Assembly: GCA_949840805.1 (NCBI GenBank)
Contig: CATKXR010000005.1
Location: forward strand, 90,049-154,048
Reading direction: 5' to 3'
Source of the DNA: an uncultured Lachnospiraceae bacterium
Lineage (GTDB): Bacteria > Bacillota > Clostridia > Lachnospirales > Lachnospiraceae
Length of the DNA stretch: 64,000 bases
A program made the position numbers and the translations under genes. Of the stretch, positions 47,750 through 58,028 are shown piece by piece. Below the pieces are notes generated by a model. That model had not been told where the DNA came from. It ran no database searches and worked only from the letters and a program-made list of their open reading frames with translations. Positions within the stretch are counted from its first letter, which is position 1; every line of letters begins with the position of its first letter.

Positions 47750-49189
47750 TCAAAGTTTCCCTGGCACGAACCGATATCCCTGTCCCCATACCGTCTCTAT
47801 AAAGTGGTGTCCCTCCCAGGCCTTTTCCAGCTTCCTCCGGAGCCTTGACATATGCATCTGCACCAGCGTCCCCCCGTCCCAGGGCCGGTTCCCCCATATC
47901 ATGCCGTAAATCTCTTCCGGCGTAAAAATATGGCCCGCGCGCTCCGAAAGACGGCACAGAATATCAAATTCAACAGACGTGAAGGACAGTTCCCTTTCGC
48001 CTATCATCGCCTTGCGTCTTGTCAGATCCAGAAGAAGGGGGCCGTACTGGAGCTGAGTGAGTTCCGACCTGGCCATTCGGATGCGGGTTTCTACCTTTGC
48101 CCAGAAAAGATCCGCCGGCGTGTCCTTGGTGATGTAGTCTATGCCGCCCACTGCAAAGCCCTCCAACTGCTTATCCGACTCCGTGAGGTTGCTTAAAAAA
48201 ATAATCGGCGTATCCATCAGCTTGTGAAGCTTTTCACAAATGGAAAATCCGTCCTCATCGGAAATCATCACATCCAGAAGCACACAGTCGCAAAAATTCT
48301 CTGCTGCCAGACGCAGCGCCTCCTCCCCATTGTTCGCCACATCCACAATACAGCCATGGCTCCTTAAGATATCCCCCCATACAGTACAGTCAACGGAATC
48401 GTCATCTACCAACAGGATCCGCCATGAGCCGTCGGGACGTTTCGCGCTGCCCTCTGCAGGCATGGGATCTTCTGTCCCCGGCCGGTTCAGAAAATTCATG
48501 TAGGCATCCTGGACCTGGCCGCGCCGCTGACGAGATAACGGAACGCAGTCCCCGTTCTTCATTCTGACGCTTTTGCTGTCAATCGCCTGGATGTAGTTAA
48601 GATTGACCAGATAAGAGCGATGTGTTTTCAAAAATTCCGGCCTCAACAGCAATTTTCTCTCAAAATCCGCCAAAGCGGCAGTCGTCTCACAGACGGTCCC
48701 GTCCGCAAGATGAAAAAATACGGTTTTATTCATAACTTCCAAATACACGATCCATGCAAAAGTGATCCGGACAACGCCGGTCTTGCTTTTCAACACAAAT
48801 CCCAGCTCTACCTGTGCAGACAGCTCTCCCCCTATCTTGTCTAACAGTGCAAAAAACGAATCTGCCTCTACAGGTTTCAGCAGATAATAATACGCCCCGA
48901 CGCGGTAACTGTCCACGGCAAACTCCGGAGACGAGGACACTAATATGAGCCTGACATTCTTGTCTATTTCTCTCATCTCCTGCGCGGTTTCTATTCCGCC
49001 TGTTCCCGGCATCAGGGCATCCATCAGCACAAGATCGTATTCCCCGCCCTTCAATTCACATAAAAAATCCGTACTGTTTGTAAAATAACGACAATCTATC
49101 GATTCTTTCCGGCTTATCTGGTATTCCGCAATCAATTTCTTAATGCAGGAGACTTCCGGCTCGTCGTTATCGCAAACTGCTATTCGCAT
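47750..49189 (-). CDS. Dual response regulator: REC-LytTR-REC-winged helix (OmpR type)
   Basis: REC1 MRIAVCDNDEPEV..YDLVLMDALMPGTGG; LytTR region LKTHRSYLVNLNYIQAIDSKSVRM; REC2 RILLVDDDSVDC..CDCVLLDVMISDEDGFS; Trans_reg_C LSFTSVEFDILCRLSERAGHIFTPEEIYGMIWG..VQMHMSRLRRKLE..IETVWGQGYRF. Confidence 0.9.
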   Translation of the reverse strand: MRIAVCDNDEPEVSCIKKLIAEYQISRKESIDCRYFTNSTDFLCELKGGEYDLVLMDALMPGTGGIETAQEMREIDKNVRLILVSSSPEFAVDSYRVGAYYYLLKPVEADSFFALLDKIGGELSAQVELGFVLKSKTGVVRITFAWIVYLEVMNKTVFFHLADGTVCETTAALADFERKLLLRPEFLKTHRSYLVNLNYIQAIDSKSVRMKNGDCVPLSRQRRGQVQDAYMNFLNRPGTEDPMPAEGSAKRPDGSWRILLVDDDSVDCTVWGDILRSHGCIVDVANNGEEALRLAAENFCDCVLLDVMISDEDGFSICEKLHKLMDTPIIFLSNLTESDKQLEGFAVGGIDYITKDTPADLFWAKVETRIRMARSELTQLQYGPLLLDLTRRKAMIGERELSFTSVEFDILCRLSERAGHIFTPEEIYGMIWGNRPWDGGTLVQMHMSRLRRKLEKAWEGHHFIETVWGQGYRFVPGKL

Positions 49190-49290
49190 GATTCCTCCTT
49201 TCCCACAATAAATCCAGATATAAAAACTATTCCATATTGTATCATGCAGATTAAGTCATGGTAAGGGCGCCCTATTCATTTCAAATGCCT

Positions 49291-50517
49291 TTAAACCACC
49301 GCCATCATCCCTTTCAGGCTAAACAGATGGTTTTTCACTAACTCCTTTTCCAAAAATTCCAGATTCTGATCTGAATTTTCCACCTGACGGGAATACCGGC
49401 AGGCCGCCTTCACCAGCGCTCTCTCATCCGCCTTCCCTTCCCTCCCATACAGGAACAGGCACCGCTCCCGGATCATCATCACACTGAATACGGCCAGCTT
49501 TGCCTTCCCATACACATCCCCGTCATAAAACGCTCCCAGCACATAGGTATTCACAAAATAAAGGGCCAGGTTCTCCCACTCCCGTTCCAGGCTTACGGCT
49601 TTTTCTTCAAACTCTCGTCTCAGCCCTTCATATTCTTTGATTCCCTTTTCGTGGTAAAGTTCCCGGCACATCTGTCCCACGATTTTGTCCCATCCCGCCA
49701 GCACGGGCTCCATTCCTTCCGTCAGCCGCATCCAGGCTCCCATACGGATCATCCGCTCCGCCTCCTGCCTCCGGAAGGGAAGGATACGCCTGGCAAATCT
49801 CTCCGCCGCCTTTTCTGCCAGGTATCTTTCTGAAAGCTGACGGGCCGCTTCCCGGACTCCCCCCAGGCCGCTCTTTTTGCCGTTATCCCTGCCCCCTGCC
49901 TCGCACGCCATATTCCAGCGGCGCTGGAAATCATGGCAGAAAGCCAGGGCCATTGCCAGCCTTTGCCCAAAGCTTACCGAACGCTTCCTAAGCAGGGCAG
50001 ACAGCGTGTCCCGGACCTCTTCCAACGCCTCCAGAAGCTCCCGGCTTCCCTCCTGCCGCTCGCTTATCTCTCCGCTTTGGCCGTCTTCTTCCCTCCTTTT
50101 TCTTCTCTCTTCCCGCTCCCATTCCCGCCAGGCGCCCTGGCTCTCATCCCTGACAATGACCCTGGCCGCCTCCGGACACGACAGGCACAGCATGGCCTCT
50201 TTCAGGTTCCCGTAATCCTCCACATGCCTGGGATAGTCCCGGCACTCCCTGCACATTCCTTCCCTGCCCATCTCCTTATAAATATCACAGAATCCCTGGC
50301 TGTTTAAAAAAGCGCAGGCCCTCCCCTTAAGCTTAAAACACCTGTTTTTATGATCGATCCCCCAAAACAACCTGCGGCCAAAGGCCCCTTTTTCCTTCCG
50401 GTAAGCCTCATAGCTTTCCCTGTCAATGCCGATCCTCCATCCCTTGCAGCAGGTATCCTCACATTCCGCCCCCACACATACGAACCTGTCCAGACATTGT
50501 GCGACACGATATTTCAT
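49291..50517 (-). CDS. FliB-family lysine-N-methylase-like protein
   Basis: MKYRVAQCLDRFVCVGAECEDTCCKGWRIGIDRESYEAY Cys motif; CRECRDYPRHVEDYGNLKEAMLCLSCPEAARVI. Confidence 0.8.
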   Translation of the reverse strand: MKYRVAQCLDRFVCVGAECEDTCCKGWRIGIDRESYEAYRKEKGAFGRRLFWGIDHKNRCFKLKGRACAFLNSQGFCDIYKEMGREGMCRECRDYPRHVEDYGNLKEAMLCLSCPEAARVIVRDESQGAWREWEREERRKRREEDGQSGEISERQEGSRELLEALEEVRDTLSALLRKRSVSFGQRLAMALAFCHDFQRRWNMACEAGGRDNGKKSGLGGVREAARQLSERYLAEKAAERFARRILPFRRQEAERMIRMGAWMRLTEGMEPVLAGWDKIVGQMCRELYHEKGIKEYEGLRREFEEKAVSLEREWENLALYFVNTYVLGAFYDGDVYGKAKLAVFSVMMIRERCLFLYGREGKADERALVKAACRYSRQVENSDQNLEFLEKELVKNHLFSLKGMMAVV

Positions 50518-50545
50518 CTTTGCCCCCTCCTCCGCCAAGTAAACG

Positions 50546-51181
50546 TTACACTCCTGCCTTTTTGCAAATATCCGCCAGGCAGCACTTGTCACAAAAAGGC
50601 TTTGTCCTGGCCGTGCAGACTTCCCTTCCGTGATACACCAGCCGATGGCAGAAATCGCTCCCCTCTTTGGGTGGAATCAGCTTCCAAAGGGCCATTTCCA
50701 CTTTCTTTGGCTCCTTTATCCCGTCCACCAGCCCCATCCGGTTCACCAGCCGGATGCAATGGGTGTCTGTCACAATGGCAGGCTTGCCAAACACATCCCC
50801 CATGATCAGGTTGGCGCTCTTTCTCCCCACTCCCGGAAGCTTTAAAATCTTGTCAAAATCCTCCGGGATTTTCCCCCCGTATTCATCCCTCAGCATTTTC
50901 ATGCACGCGCTGATATCCCGGGCCTTGCTGTTGCCCAGGCCGCAAGGCCTGACAATCTCCTCGATCGCCTCCACCGGGGCCTCTGCCAGGGCCTCAATGC
51001 TGGGATACTTCTCATACAGCCCCTCTACCACCACATTGACCCTTGCATCCGTACACTGTGCCGCCAGGCGCACGCTGACCAGCAGCTTCCACGCCTGGTC
51101 GTAATCCAGGGTACATCCTGCATCCGGATACTCCTTCTTCAGTCTCTCAATAATCTCCAAAGCCAGTTTCTTCTTTGTCAT
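50546..51181 (-). CDS. nth: Endonuclease III
   Basis: LLVSVRLAAQCTDARVN; LPGVGRKSANLIMGDVFGKPAIVTDTHCIRLVNRMG; C-terminal FeS cysteines CTARTKPFCDKCCLADIC. Confidence 0.95.
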   Translation of the reverse strand: MTKKKLALEIIERLKKEYPDAGCTLDYDQAWKLLVSVRLAAQCTDARVNVVVEGLYEKYPSIEALAEAPVEAIEEIVRPCGLGNSKARDISACMKMLRDEYGGKIPEDFDKILKLPGVGRKSANLIMGDVFGKPAIVTDTHCIRLVNRMGLVDGIKEPKKVEMALWKLIPPKEGSDFCHRLVYHGREVCTARTKPFCDKCCLADICKKAGV

Positions 51182-51228
51182 CTGACCTGCTCCTTATCCT
51201 TCTTACGCGGCAGCCGCCGCCATCCTTT

Positions 51229-52356
51229 TTATTCCCCTCCCTGCCGGAATGCCTCAATCTCCTTCACTAACAGCCGGATATTGTCAATCAGCGAGTCAAA
51301 CATCCCGTACTCATACAGCTTCATCCCCAGGATTCCCAGAGGAACTGCCAGGATCATTCCGGAGATCCCCTTTTCCTTGAATCCCAAATATAAAAAGAGG
51401 AGGGTCATAAGGGGCGGAAGGCCCATGGAATCCCCCACAATCTTAGGCTGGATCATCTGCCTTGCCACCTGGCTCACCACATAGAGAAGAGCCAGCCCTG
51501 CCGCCAGCATAAACTCCCCGGACAAAAGCTTTACCACCGCCCATGGAAGCAGGACCGTCCCCGTCCCAAAAAGCGGAAGAAAATCAAGCATGGCAATCAA
51601 AATCGCCAGTAAAAAAGCATATCGGATTCCCAGCGCCACAAAGCCTGCCATCAAAATCAGCGCCACCATGAACATAATCTTAAACTGGGCCAGAAAATAC
51701 CCTCCGATCAGTTTTTGCACGTCCCCCTTCAGGTTCTGATAATACCGGCTTCCTCCCTCCGGAAGGTATTTCCTGCAAAATTCAAGGATGTGTTCCCGCT
51801 CCGCCAGGAAAAAATAAGAAGACAGAATCGTCACCACCACATTGACCATTACATTGGGAATCCTCATCGCCACATTTCCTGCCGCCTCAACAGTGGGCGA
51901 TGCGATCTTCTGGACAAGCACGCCCATCATCTCTCCCACATTTCCCGTAAAATCCTTCCATGTGTCCTGGACGTTTTGGGGAAGGAACCGCAAAAGCTCG
52001 TCAAAGCGTCCGGAAAAAGTCCCCAGCCCCTTTGACGCCGCTTCATACAGCTCCGGCAGGTCCCTGGCAAAATGAAAGGCCTGAACCAGAAGGCGGGATA
52101 TCAGAAAATATCCAAGCCCGATCACAAAGCCTAAGGCCACCACAATAATCAGCGCCGAGCTGTGCTTCCGCACAATCTTTACCCGGCTTTCCAGAAAACG
52201 CACCAGAGGATTGGCGACCATCGCTATGACCCATCCCACCACAAACGGCATAAAATACCCAAGCAGCTTTGGCACAACCATACATGCAAACACGATCCCT
52301 GCCGCCGGGATCACAATATTCAGAAGAATCCTTGCATACTTTTTTACACTTTCCAT
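51229..52356 (-). CDS. AI-2E/YtvI-family membrane protein
   Basis: Polytopic; PLFGTGTVLLPWAVVKLLSGEF..GLALLYVVSQVARQMIQPKIVGDSMGLPPLMTLLFLYLGFKEKGISGMILAVPLGI. Confidence 0.88.
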   Translation of the reverse strand: MESVKKYARILLNIVIPAAGIVFACMVVPKLLGYFMPFVVGWVIAMVANPLVRFLESRVKIVRKHSSALIIVVALGFVIGLGYFLISRLLVQAFHFARDLPELYEAASKGLGTFSGRFDELLRFLPQNVQDTWKDFTGNVGEMMGVLVQKIASPTVEAAGNVAMRIPNVMVNVVVTILSSYFFLAEREHILEFCRKYLPEGGSRYYQNLKGDVQKLIGGYFLAQFKIMFMVALILMAGFVALGIRYAFLLAILIAMLDFLPLFGTGTVLLPWAVVKLLSGEFMLAAGLALLYVVSQVARQMIQPKIVGDSMGLPPLMTLLFLYLGFKEKGISGMILAVPLGILGMKLYEYGMFDSLIDNIRLLVKEIEAFRQGGE

Positions 52357-52409
52357 CCGCTCACCTGCTTTACCCGATATTCATCCCGCCGGTTTTGGCG
52401 CGTGGGCTG

Positions 52410-53489
52410 TCACCAGGCCTGCACCGCTCCGTGTTCCTTCAGATAGTCTTCAAGGAAAGCAAACAATCGCTCCATCTCCTCATCCGTGCCGATCGTAATC
52501 CTTAAATAATTTTCCAAACGGGGCTGTTTAAAATACCTTACATAAATCCCCTCCTTCTGCAAAGCCTCAAAAAGCTCCTCTGCCGGAACCTTTTCATGCT
52601 TTACTAAAATAAAATTGGCCATGGAATCCGGAAAAGAAAATCCCAGGCTTCCAAACCGCTTTTTGGCCTTCTCCCTGGTATCCACAATCTTTCCGATGGT
52701 CTTTCGGAAATATGCTTCATCCTTCACGGACTCCGCCCCGAGAGCCAGGGACGGCATATTCATGGTATAAGAGTTAAAAGAATACTTGACGTCATGAAGG
52801 GCGCGGATCAGCTCACGGCTTCCTATGGCAAAACCGATCCGCATACCGGCCATGGAACGCGCCTTGCTGAAGGTCCGGACCACCAGCAGATTTTCATAAC
52901 GTCCTAAAAGCTCCAGGGCCGACCTGCCGCCAAAATCGATGTACGCCTCATCCACAATCACGACCGAGTCCTGGTTGTGCCGGACCATGTCTTCCACCTG
53001 TTCCAGGCCGAGCAAGAGTCCTGTAGGCGCGTTGGGATTCGGGAAAATCACGCCGCCGTTTTCCCTGTCATAATCCCGGGGCCGTATGCGAAACGTCTCG
53101 TCCAGCGGCACCGCCTCATAGGGAATCCCAAAAAGCTCCGCCCAGACCTTATAAAAAGAATAGCTTACATCCGGAAAGAGAAGAGGTTTCTCCGAGTTGA
53201 AAAATGACAAAAACGCCATGGCCAGCACGTCATCCGACCCGACTCCCACGAATACCCGGTTCCTTTCCACGTGATGATAATCCGCCAGGCAGTTGACCAG
53301 CTCCTCCGCCGCCGGGTCCGGATATTTCCGGAACCTGCCGTAATCCATCTCCTGCAGCGCCCTTCTTACTCCCGGCGCCGGAGGATAGGGGTTCTCGTTG
53401 GTATTCAGTTTCAGGATCTTCTCTCCTTTCGGCTGTTCCCCCGGCACATAAGGAACCACCCTCCTGATATTGACTTCCCACTTTTTCAC
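52410..53489 (-). CDS. hisC: Histidinol-phosphate aminotransferase
   Basis: LNTNENPYPPAPGVRRAL; VIVDEAYIDFGGRSALELL; VVRTFSKARSMAGMRIGFAIG. Confidence 0.9.
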   Translation of the reverse strand: MKKWEVNIRRVVPYVPGEQPKGEKILKLNTNENPYPPAPGVRRALQEMDYGRFRKYPDPAAEELVNCLADYHHVERNRVFVGVGSDDVLAMAFLSFFNSEKPLLFPDVSYSFYKVWAELFGIPYEAVPLDETFRIRPRDYDRENGGVIFPNPNAPTGLLLGLEQVEDMVRHNQDSVVIVDEAYIDFGGRSALELLGRYENLLVVRTFSKARSMAGMRIGFAIGSRELIRALHDVKYSFNSYTMNMPSLALGAESVKDEAYFRKTIGKIVDTREKAKKRFGSLGFSFPDSMANFILVKHEKVPAEELFEALQKEGIYVRYFKQPRLENYLRITIGTDEEMERLFAFLEDYLKEHGAVQAW

Positions 53490-54700
53490 GCCTCGCCCTC
53501 CTCTCCTCCCAGCCCGTACTCCTTTGCCAGCGCCAGGAATGCCGGCATGGAACGCTCGATCTGTTCATAAGATACGCAATAAGCGACGCGCACATACCCC
53601 GGACAGGCGAACGAACTTCCCGGCACCAGCAAAAGATTGTGCTTTGCCGCCCTGTCACAGAATTCCTTTTCATCTTCAACCGGAGATTTCACAAAAAGAT
53701 AAAAGGCTCCCTCCGGGCGGATACAAGAGAATCCGCATGCTTTCAGCCCCTCATACAGCCGGTTCCGGTTCCGGTCATAGGCGGCTAAGTTCACGCAGGC
53801 TCCCTTTTTTATGCATCGTTTAATCACTCTCTGCATCAGGGACGGCGCGTTGACGCTCCCTAAAACACGGTTGGCGATGGAGGCCGAGGTAAACACCTGC
53901 CCGCTGTCCTGCAGTTCGTCCGGAATCACCAGATAACCGATCCTCTCCCCCGGCAGTGAAAGAGACTTGCTGTAGGAATAGCATACCACCGTATCTTTGT
54001 AGTATTTCGTCACATAGGGAACCTGCACCCCGTCATAGGCCAGTTCCCGGTAAGGCTCATCCGAAATCAGCAAAATTCCTTTGCCGGATTCCTTCTCCTT
54101 TTCTTCCAGGATCCCCGCCAGGCGTTTCAGCGTTTCTTCCGAATAGACCACGCCGGTAGGATTGTTCGGAGTGTTGATGATCACTGCCTTGGTCTTCTCC
54201 GTAAGCCTTTTTGCAAATTCTTCCAGGTTCGGCTGAAAATCCACAGTGTCAGGAGGCACGACCACCAGGTTCCCGTCGTAGTTTCTGACATAATTCCCGT
54301 ACTCGACAAAATAAGGCGCAAAAACAACCACCTCGTCCCCGGGCTCTAATACCGTCTTCAAAATCACGTTCAGCCCGCTTGCCGCCCCCACCGTCATCAG
54401 GATATTGCCCGCGCCAAATGAAGTCCCGAACCGCTCATTCAGGGAATCGGCTATGGTCTCCCGCACATCTTCATACCCTGCATTGCTCATATAGCCATGG
54501 ACAAAAACAGGGTCCTCCTCTTCCAGGACTTCTAAAATCGCTTCCTTCACCTCATCCGGCGCGGGGACATTGGGGTTGCCCAGGCTGAAATCATAGACAT
54601 TCTCAGGGCCGTAAACAGCCGCAAGCCGCTTTCCCTCCTCAAACATTACCCGGATTACCGAATTATTTTCCAACAGCGGCCTCATTTTCCCTGAAACCAT
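53486..54700 (-). CDS. PLP-dependent aminotransferase (class I/II)
   Basis: YDFSLGNPNVPAP; VIINTPNNPTGVVYS; YSYSKSLSLPGERIGYL. Confidence 0.9.
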   Translation of the reverse strand: MVSGKMRPLLENNSVIRVMFEEGKRLAAVYGPENVYDFSLGNPNVPAPDEVKEAILEVLEEEDPVFVHGYMSNAGYEDVRETIADSLNERFGTSFGAGNILMTVGAASGLNVILKTVLEPGDEVVVFAPYFVEYGNYVRNYDGNLVVVPPDTVDFQPNLEEFAKRLTEKTKAVIINTPNNPTGVVYSEETLKRLAGILEEKEKESGKGILLISDEPYRELAYDGVQVPYVTKYYKDTVVCYSYSKSLSLPGERIGYLVIPDELQDSGQVFTSASIANRVLGSVNAPSLMQRVIKRCIKKGACVNLAAYDRNRNRLYEGLKACGFSCIRPEGAFYLFVKSPVEDEKEFCDRAAKHNLLLVPGSSFACPGYVRVAYCVSYEQIERSMPAFLALAKEYGLGGEEGEA

Positions 54701-54724
54701 ATGTTTGTCCTCCTTCCTGCTCCT

Positions 54725-54815
54725 CCTTTTTATAACCTGCCCTTTTCATGGCTTCTTCCTTTTATAACCTGCCCTTTTTATGGCTTCTCCTTTTTGCAGC
54801 CTGCCCTTTTTCATT
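54725..54815 (-). repeat. ~32-bp imperfect tandem repeat (3 copies) upstream of the aminotransferase, carrying repeated RBS-like A/G-rich blocks
   Basis: Minus strand units: AAAAAGGGCAGGCTGCAAAAAGGAGAAGCC / ATAAAAAGGGCAGGTTATAAAAGGAAGAAGCC / ATGAAAAGGGCAGGTTATAAAAAGGAGGAGC. Confidence 0.8.
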
Positions 54816-54830
54816 CAGGAAGCCGTTTTG

Positions 54831-56120
54831 TCATCGCTTTCGTTCATTAAAATGGTAATAGACCGCCATCATTCCCGACACGATCAGATAAAACCAGGTG
54901 GTAGTATTGCTGAACCAGGTGGTAAAGAAAGAAAGCATCAGATAGGCCGCCATCTGGGCATACAAAAGGTACCCCACAGGATTGCGCAGTTCCCGAAGCT
55001 TCACGGTCAGCAGATACGCGGCCGCCCCCAGCAGGCAGGAAAAGGCCAGCACGCCCGCCCAGCCAAAATCATAATAAGAATCATAAAACATCGTCAGGGT
55101 AGTCAGCTCCTTCTTATCCACATAGATCGGGAAATTGATGAGCCTGGGAAAAGCGAACTTAAGGCCGGTAAGCGCCCACAAGGGAAACAGCCCCCGAAGC
55201 CCGAAAGCATGCCTTGGAAGGACTTCCACCAGACAGTTAAAATTCTCATAATTATTGGCAATATACATATAGGGCTGTGTGATAAAAATCGGCATCCCCT
55301 CATACTTCATCTCGAAGATCCCGTTCAGATACTCCACATCATGGCTCCTGGCTATGGTCAGGATCAGGTACACGGGCAGTATCACCAGCGCCAGGCCTGT
55401 CAGGTATACCGGGTTAAACTGCTTCTGCAGGGAAATGTAAGTAAAACCCGTCAGTATTATGGCAAACACAAACTGGAACCGTGAAACACACAAAATAGGT
55501 ATCATCAGGGAAATACCCGTCATAACGGAAGCCACCAGCATGCGCCTCTCGCATCCCCTGCCCCGCTCCGTGTGAAAATACAGCACGGAAACAGAAGGCA
55601 CCAGGACACAGGACACGGTAATATAGTGGATCCCTGTCAGGTGAAACTCCGAGTAAGCATGGGGTACTCCCCTCAGGAAAAGCGGCACATATCCCAACAC
55701 GGCCGCCTCTATGCAGAAGGCGGCAAGGGACAATCCTGTCACGCCGCAGATGATGTGAAACAGCGGTTTCGGGTTTCCTCTAAAGCTTCTCCATCTGCTG
55801 TGGCTGTCATAGCCTGTTCCGAACCGCCGGCTTAAGATCTCAAAAACCACCCAGAAACCCACATAAGCCAGCGCCAGGCATATCCAGGTCATGAGCGCCC
55901 AATCCGTATGAAGACGGCTGAGCTTTAAACATGCCAGACCTTGTCCGCCCACCCAAAACAGGGAAAAGATTCCCCGAAGATGGATCAGATTCTTATACTT
56001 ACGATAATCCCGGGCATACATCCAAACAGCCGCCCCTAAAAGCATAATCCCCGACAAATAATAATGTCCCCATCTTGCCAGAAAAAAACTCAAACCGTAA
56101 CTGATCAGATAAATTATCAT
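54831..56120 (-). CDS. O-antigen/oligosaccharide repeat polymerase-like membrane protein
   Basis: Polytopic, about 12 TM; periplasmic YGFDWAGVL-like and LPRHAFGLRGLFPLWALTGLKFAFPRLINFP segments. Confidence 0.65.
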   Translation of the reverse strand: MIIYLISYGLSFFLARWGHYYLSGIMLLGAAVWMYARDYRKYKNLIHLRGIFSLFWVGGQGLACLKLSRLHTDWALMTWICLALAYVGFWVVFEILSRRFGTGYDSHSRWRSFRGNPKPLFHIICGVTGLSLAAFCIEAAVLGYVPLFLRGVPHAYSEFHLTGIHYITVSCVLVPSVSVLYFHTERGRGCERRMLVASVMTGISLMIPILCVSRFQFVFAIILTGFTYISLQKQFNPVYLTGLALVILPVYLILTIARSHDVEYLNGIFEMKYEGMPIFITQPYMYIANNYENFNCLVEVLPRHAFGLRGLFPLWALTGLKFAFPRLINFPIYVDKKELTTLTMFYDSYYDFGWAGVLAFSCLLGAAAYLLTVKLRELRNPVGYLLYAQMAAYLMLSFFTTWFSNTTTWFYLIVSGMMAVYYHFNERKR

Positions 56121-56175
56121 ATCCTATTCACCCTACTTCCGGATCCTTCGCTCTAAAAGGCCCTGAGAGAAAATG

Positions 56176-56212
56176 GCTGCCTCACGCGAAGCGTGTGGCA
56201 GCCGTAACTCTC
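56176..56212 (-). terminator. Hairpin downstream of ptsI
   Basis: ggctgcctcacgcgaagcgtgtggcagcc inverted repeat. Confidence 0.6.
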
Positions 56213-56233
56213 ACATCACGTTAAAATTCCGGT

Positions 56234-57949
56234 TTACAGCCCTGCAACAAATTCACGCATATAATCTTCCACTTCTTTTGTAGTAGCAAAGCTCATGGCC
56301 TTGTCGGCCACCTCCTGAAGTTCCTTCGTGCTCAAACTGGTAATCAGCTTCCTGGAATACAAAATCGCCGACGCGCTCATGCTGAACTCATTCAGCCCAA
56401 AGGCCAGAAGCAGCGGGATCATCATCGGATCGCTGGCTGCCTCCCCGCACATTCCCACCATAATCCCGGCTTCCCTGGCACAGGTAATAATACGCTTAAT
56501 GCTCCGCAGCACTGCCGGGTTAAAGGTTGAATACAGGTAAGAAATCTTATCGTTCCCACGGTCCACGGACATCGTGTACTGGGTCAGGTCGTTCGTCCCG
56601 ATGCTGAAGAAATCCACCTCTTTGGCAAAAATATCCGCGATCAGGGAAGCCGCGGCCGTCTCCACCATGATGCCGACCTGAATGTTCTTGTTGTACGCTA
56701 TTCCCTTACGGTCCAGCTCCATCTTCAGCTCGTCAATCAGGGTCTTTGCCTCCCGGTACTCGTCAATGCAGGTAACTAAGGGGATCATGATCTTTATATT
56801 GCCGAACGCGCTTGCCCGAAGCAGCGCCCGAAGCTGCGGCTTATAGATATCCTCCTTGCGGTCTAAGCAAAGGCGGATAGCCCGGTATCCCAGGAAAGGA
56901 TTCTCATCCTTTTCAAGCCCCATATAAGGAATCTCCTTATCACCGCCGATATCCAGGGTGCGGATGATCACCGGCTTGCCTGCCAGGGCCTCCGCCACCT
57001 TCTTATATGCCTCGAACTGCTCGTCCTCCGTCGGCATGGAATTGCGGTCCATAAACAAGAATTCCGTCCTGAACAGCCCTACGCCTTCGCCATCGTACTG
57101 AAGTACCTTTTCCACATCCTGGGGCTTGCCGATGTTGGCCACCAGCTCCACTGTGACGCCGTCCATGGTGACGGTCGGCTGCCCGATGTACTTTTCCAGC
57201 TCCTTCTTCTCGGCCAGGAACGCATCTCTTTTTGCCGTGTACTCTGTCTTTATGGCGTCATTGGGATTCACAAACACCACGCCTGCATCCCCGTCCAGGA
57301 TCACAAAGTCCCCGTTCTTTGCCTCCGCCATAAAATCGCTGACCGCAACCACCGCCGGGATTTCCAGCGCCCGCGCCAAAATCGCGCTGTGGGAAGTTTT
57401 GCCGCCCAGCTCCGTCACAATACCGGTCACGTTTTTGGGGTTAATGCCTGCCGTCATGGAAGGAGTAAGATCCTTTGCCACCAGAATACTCCCGGCCGGC
57501 AGGGACGCGATATCCACCGTATCCACGCCCAGCAGCACCCGCTGCATACGGGTCTTAATATCCCGCATATCCGTGGCCCTCTGCTGCATCAGCTCATCCT
57601 CCATGCCCGCAAACACGTTGGCGTACATGGTACACACCATCTCAATGGCAAATTCACTGCAGATGTTCTCGCCTTTAATCGTATTTTCGATCTCTCCGGT
57701 AAGCATGGGATCCATCAAAAGCATCATATGGCCCTGCAGGATCTCCGCCTCCTTCTCCCCTACCCGGGTGGCTAAGTCTGCCGCCAATGCCTCTGTATCC
57801 TTCATGGTCTTGTCCAGCGCCCCCTTAAAACGCTGAACTTCCTCTTCCACATCTGCAACGGTCCTCTTTTCGATAACCAGCTCCGCCTCTTCCACAATCA
57901 CTGCAGTTCCGATACCGATACCGGAAGAAGCATTCGTTCCCTTAAACAT
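56234..57949 (-). CDS. ptsI: PTS enzyme I
   Basis: ELGGKTSHSAILARALEIPAVV; GEGVGLFRTEFLFMDR; FFSIGTNDLTQYTMSVDRGN. Confidence 0.97.
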   Translation of the reverse strand: MFKGTNASSGIGIGTAVIVEEAELVIEKRTVADVEEEVQRFKGALDKTMKDTEALAADLATRVGEKEAEILQGHMMLLMDPMLTGEIENTIKGENICSEFAIEMVCTMYANVFAGMEDELMQQRATDMRDIKTRMQRVLLGVDTVDIASLPAGSILVAKDLTPSMTAGINPKNVTGIVTELGGKTSHSAILARALEIPAVVAVSDFMAEAKNGDFVILDGDAGVVFVNPNDAIKTEYTAKRDAFLAEKKELEKYIGQPTVTMDGVTVELVANIGKPQDVEKVLQYDGEGVGLFRTEFLFMDRNSMPTEDEQFEAYKKVAEALAGKPVIIRTLDIGGDKEIPYMGLEKDENPFLGYRAIRLCLDRKEDIYKPQLRALLRASAFGNIKIMIPLVTCIDEYREAKTLIDELKMELDRKGIAYNKNIQVGIMVETAAASLIADIFAKEVDFFSIGTNDLTQYTMSVDRGNDKISYLYSTFNPAVLRSIKRIITCAREAGIMVGMCGEAASDPMMIPLLLAFGLNEFSMSASAILYSRKLITSLSTKELQEVADKAMSFATTKEVEDYMREFVAGL

Positions 57950-58028
57950 GCTAAAACTCCTCCTCATTAATTATTTATGTGAAACATGCATGATTCATCA
58001 GCACGCCTCCCATCCTTCTTTAAAAAAC

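Noticed and set aside
49190-49290. A LytTR-type 21-bp site upstream of the dual regulator gene
   Set aside because: TTACCATGACTTAATCTGCATGATACAAT lacks the central GCA at the right place and a matching second half-site
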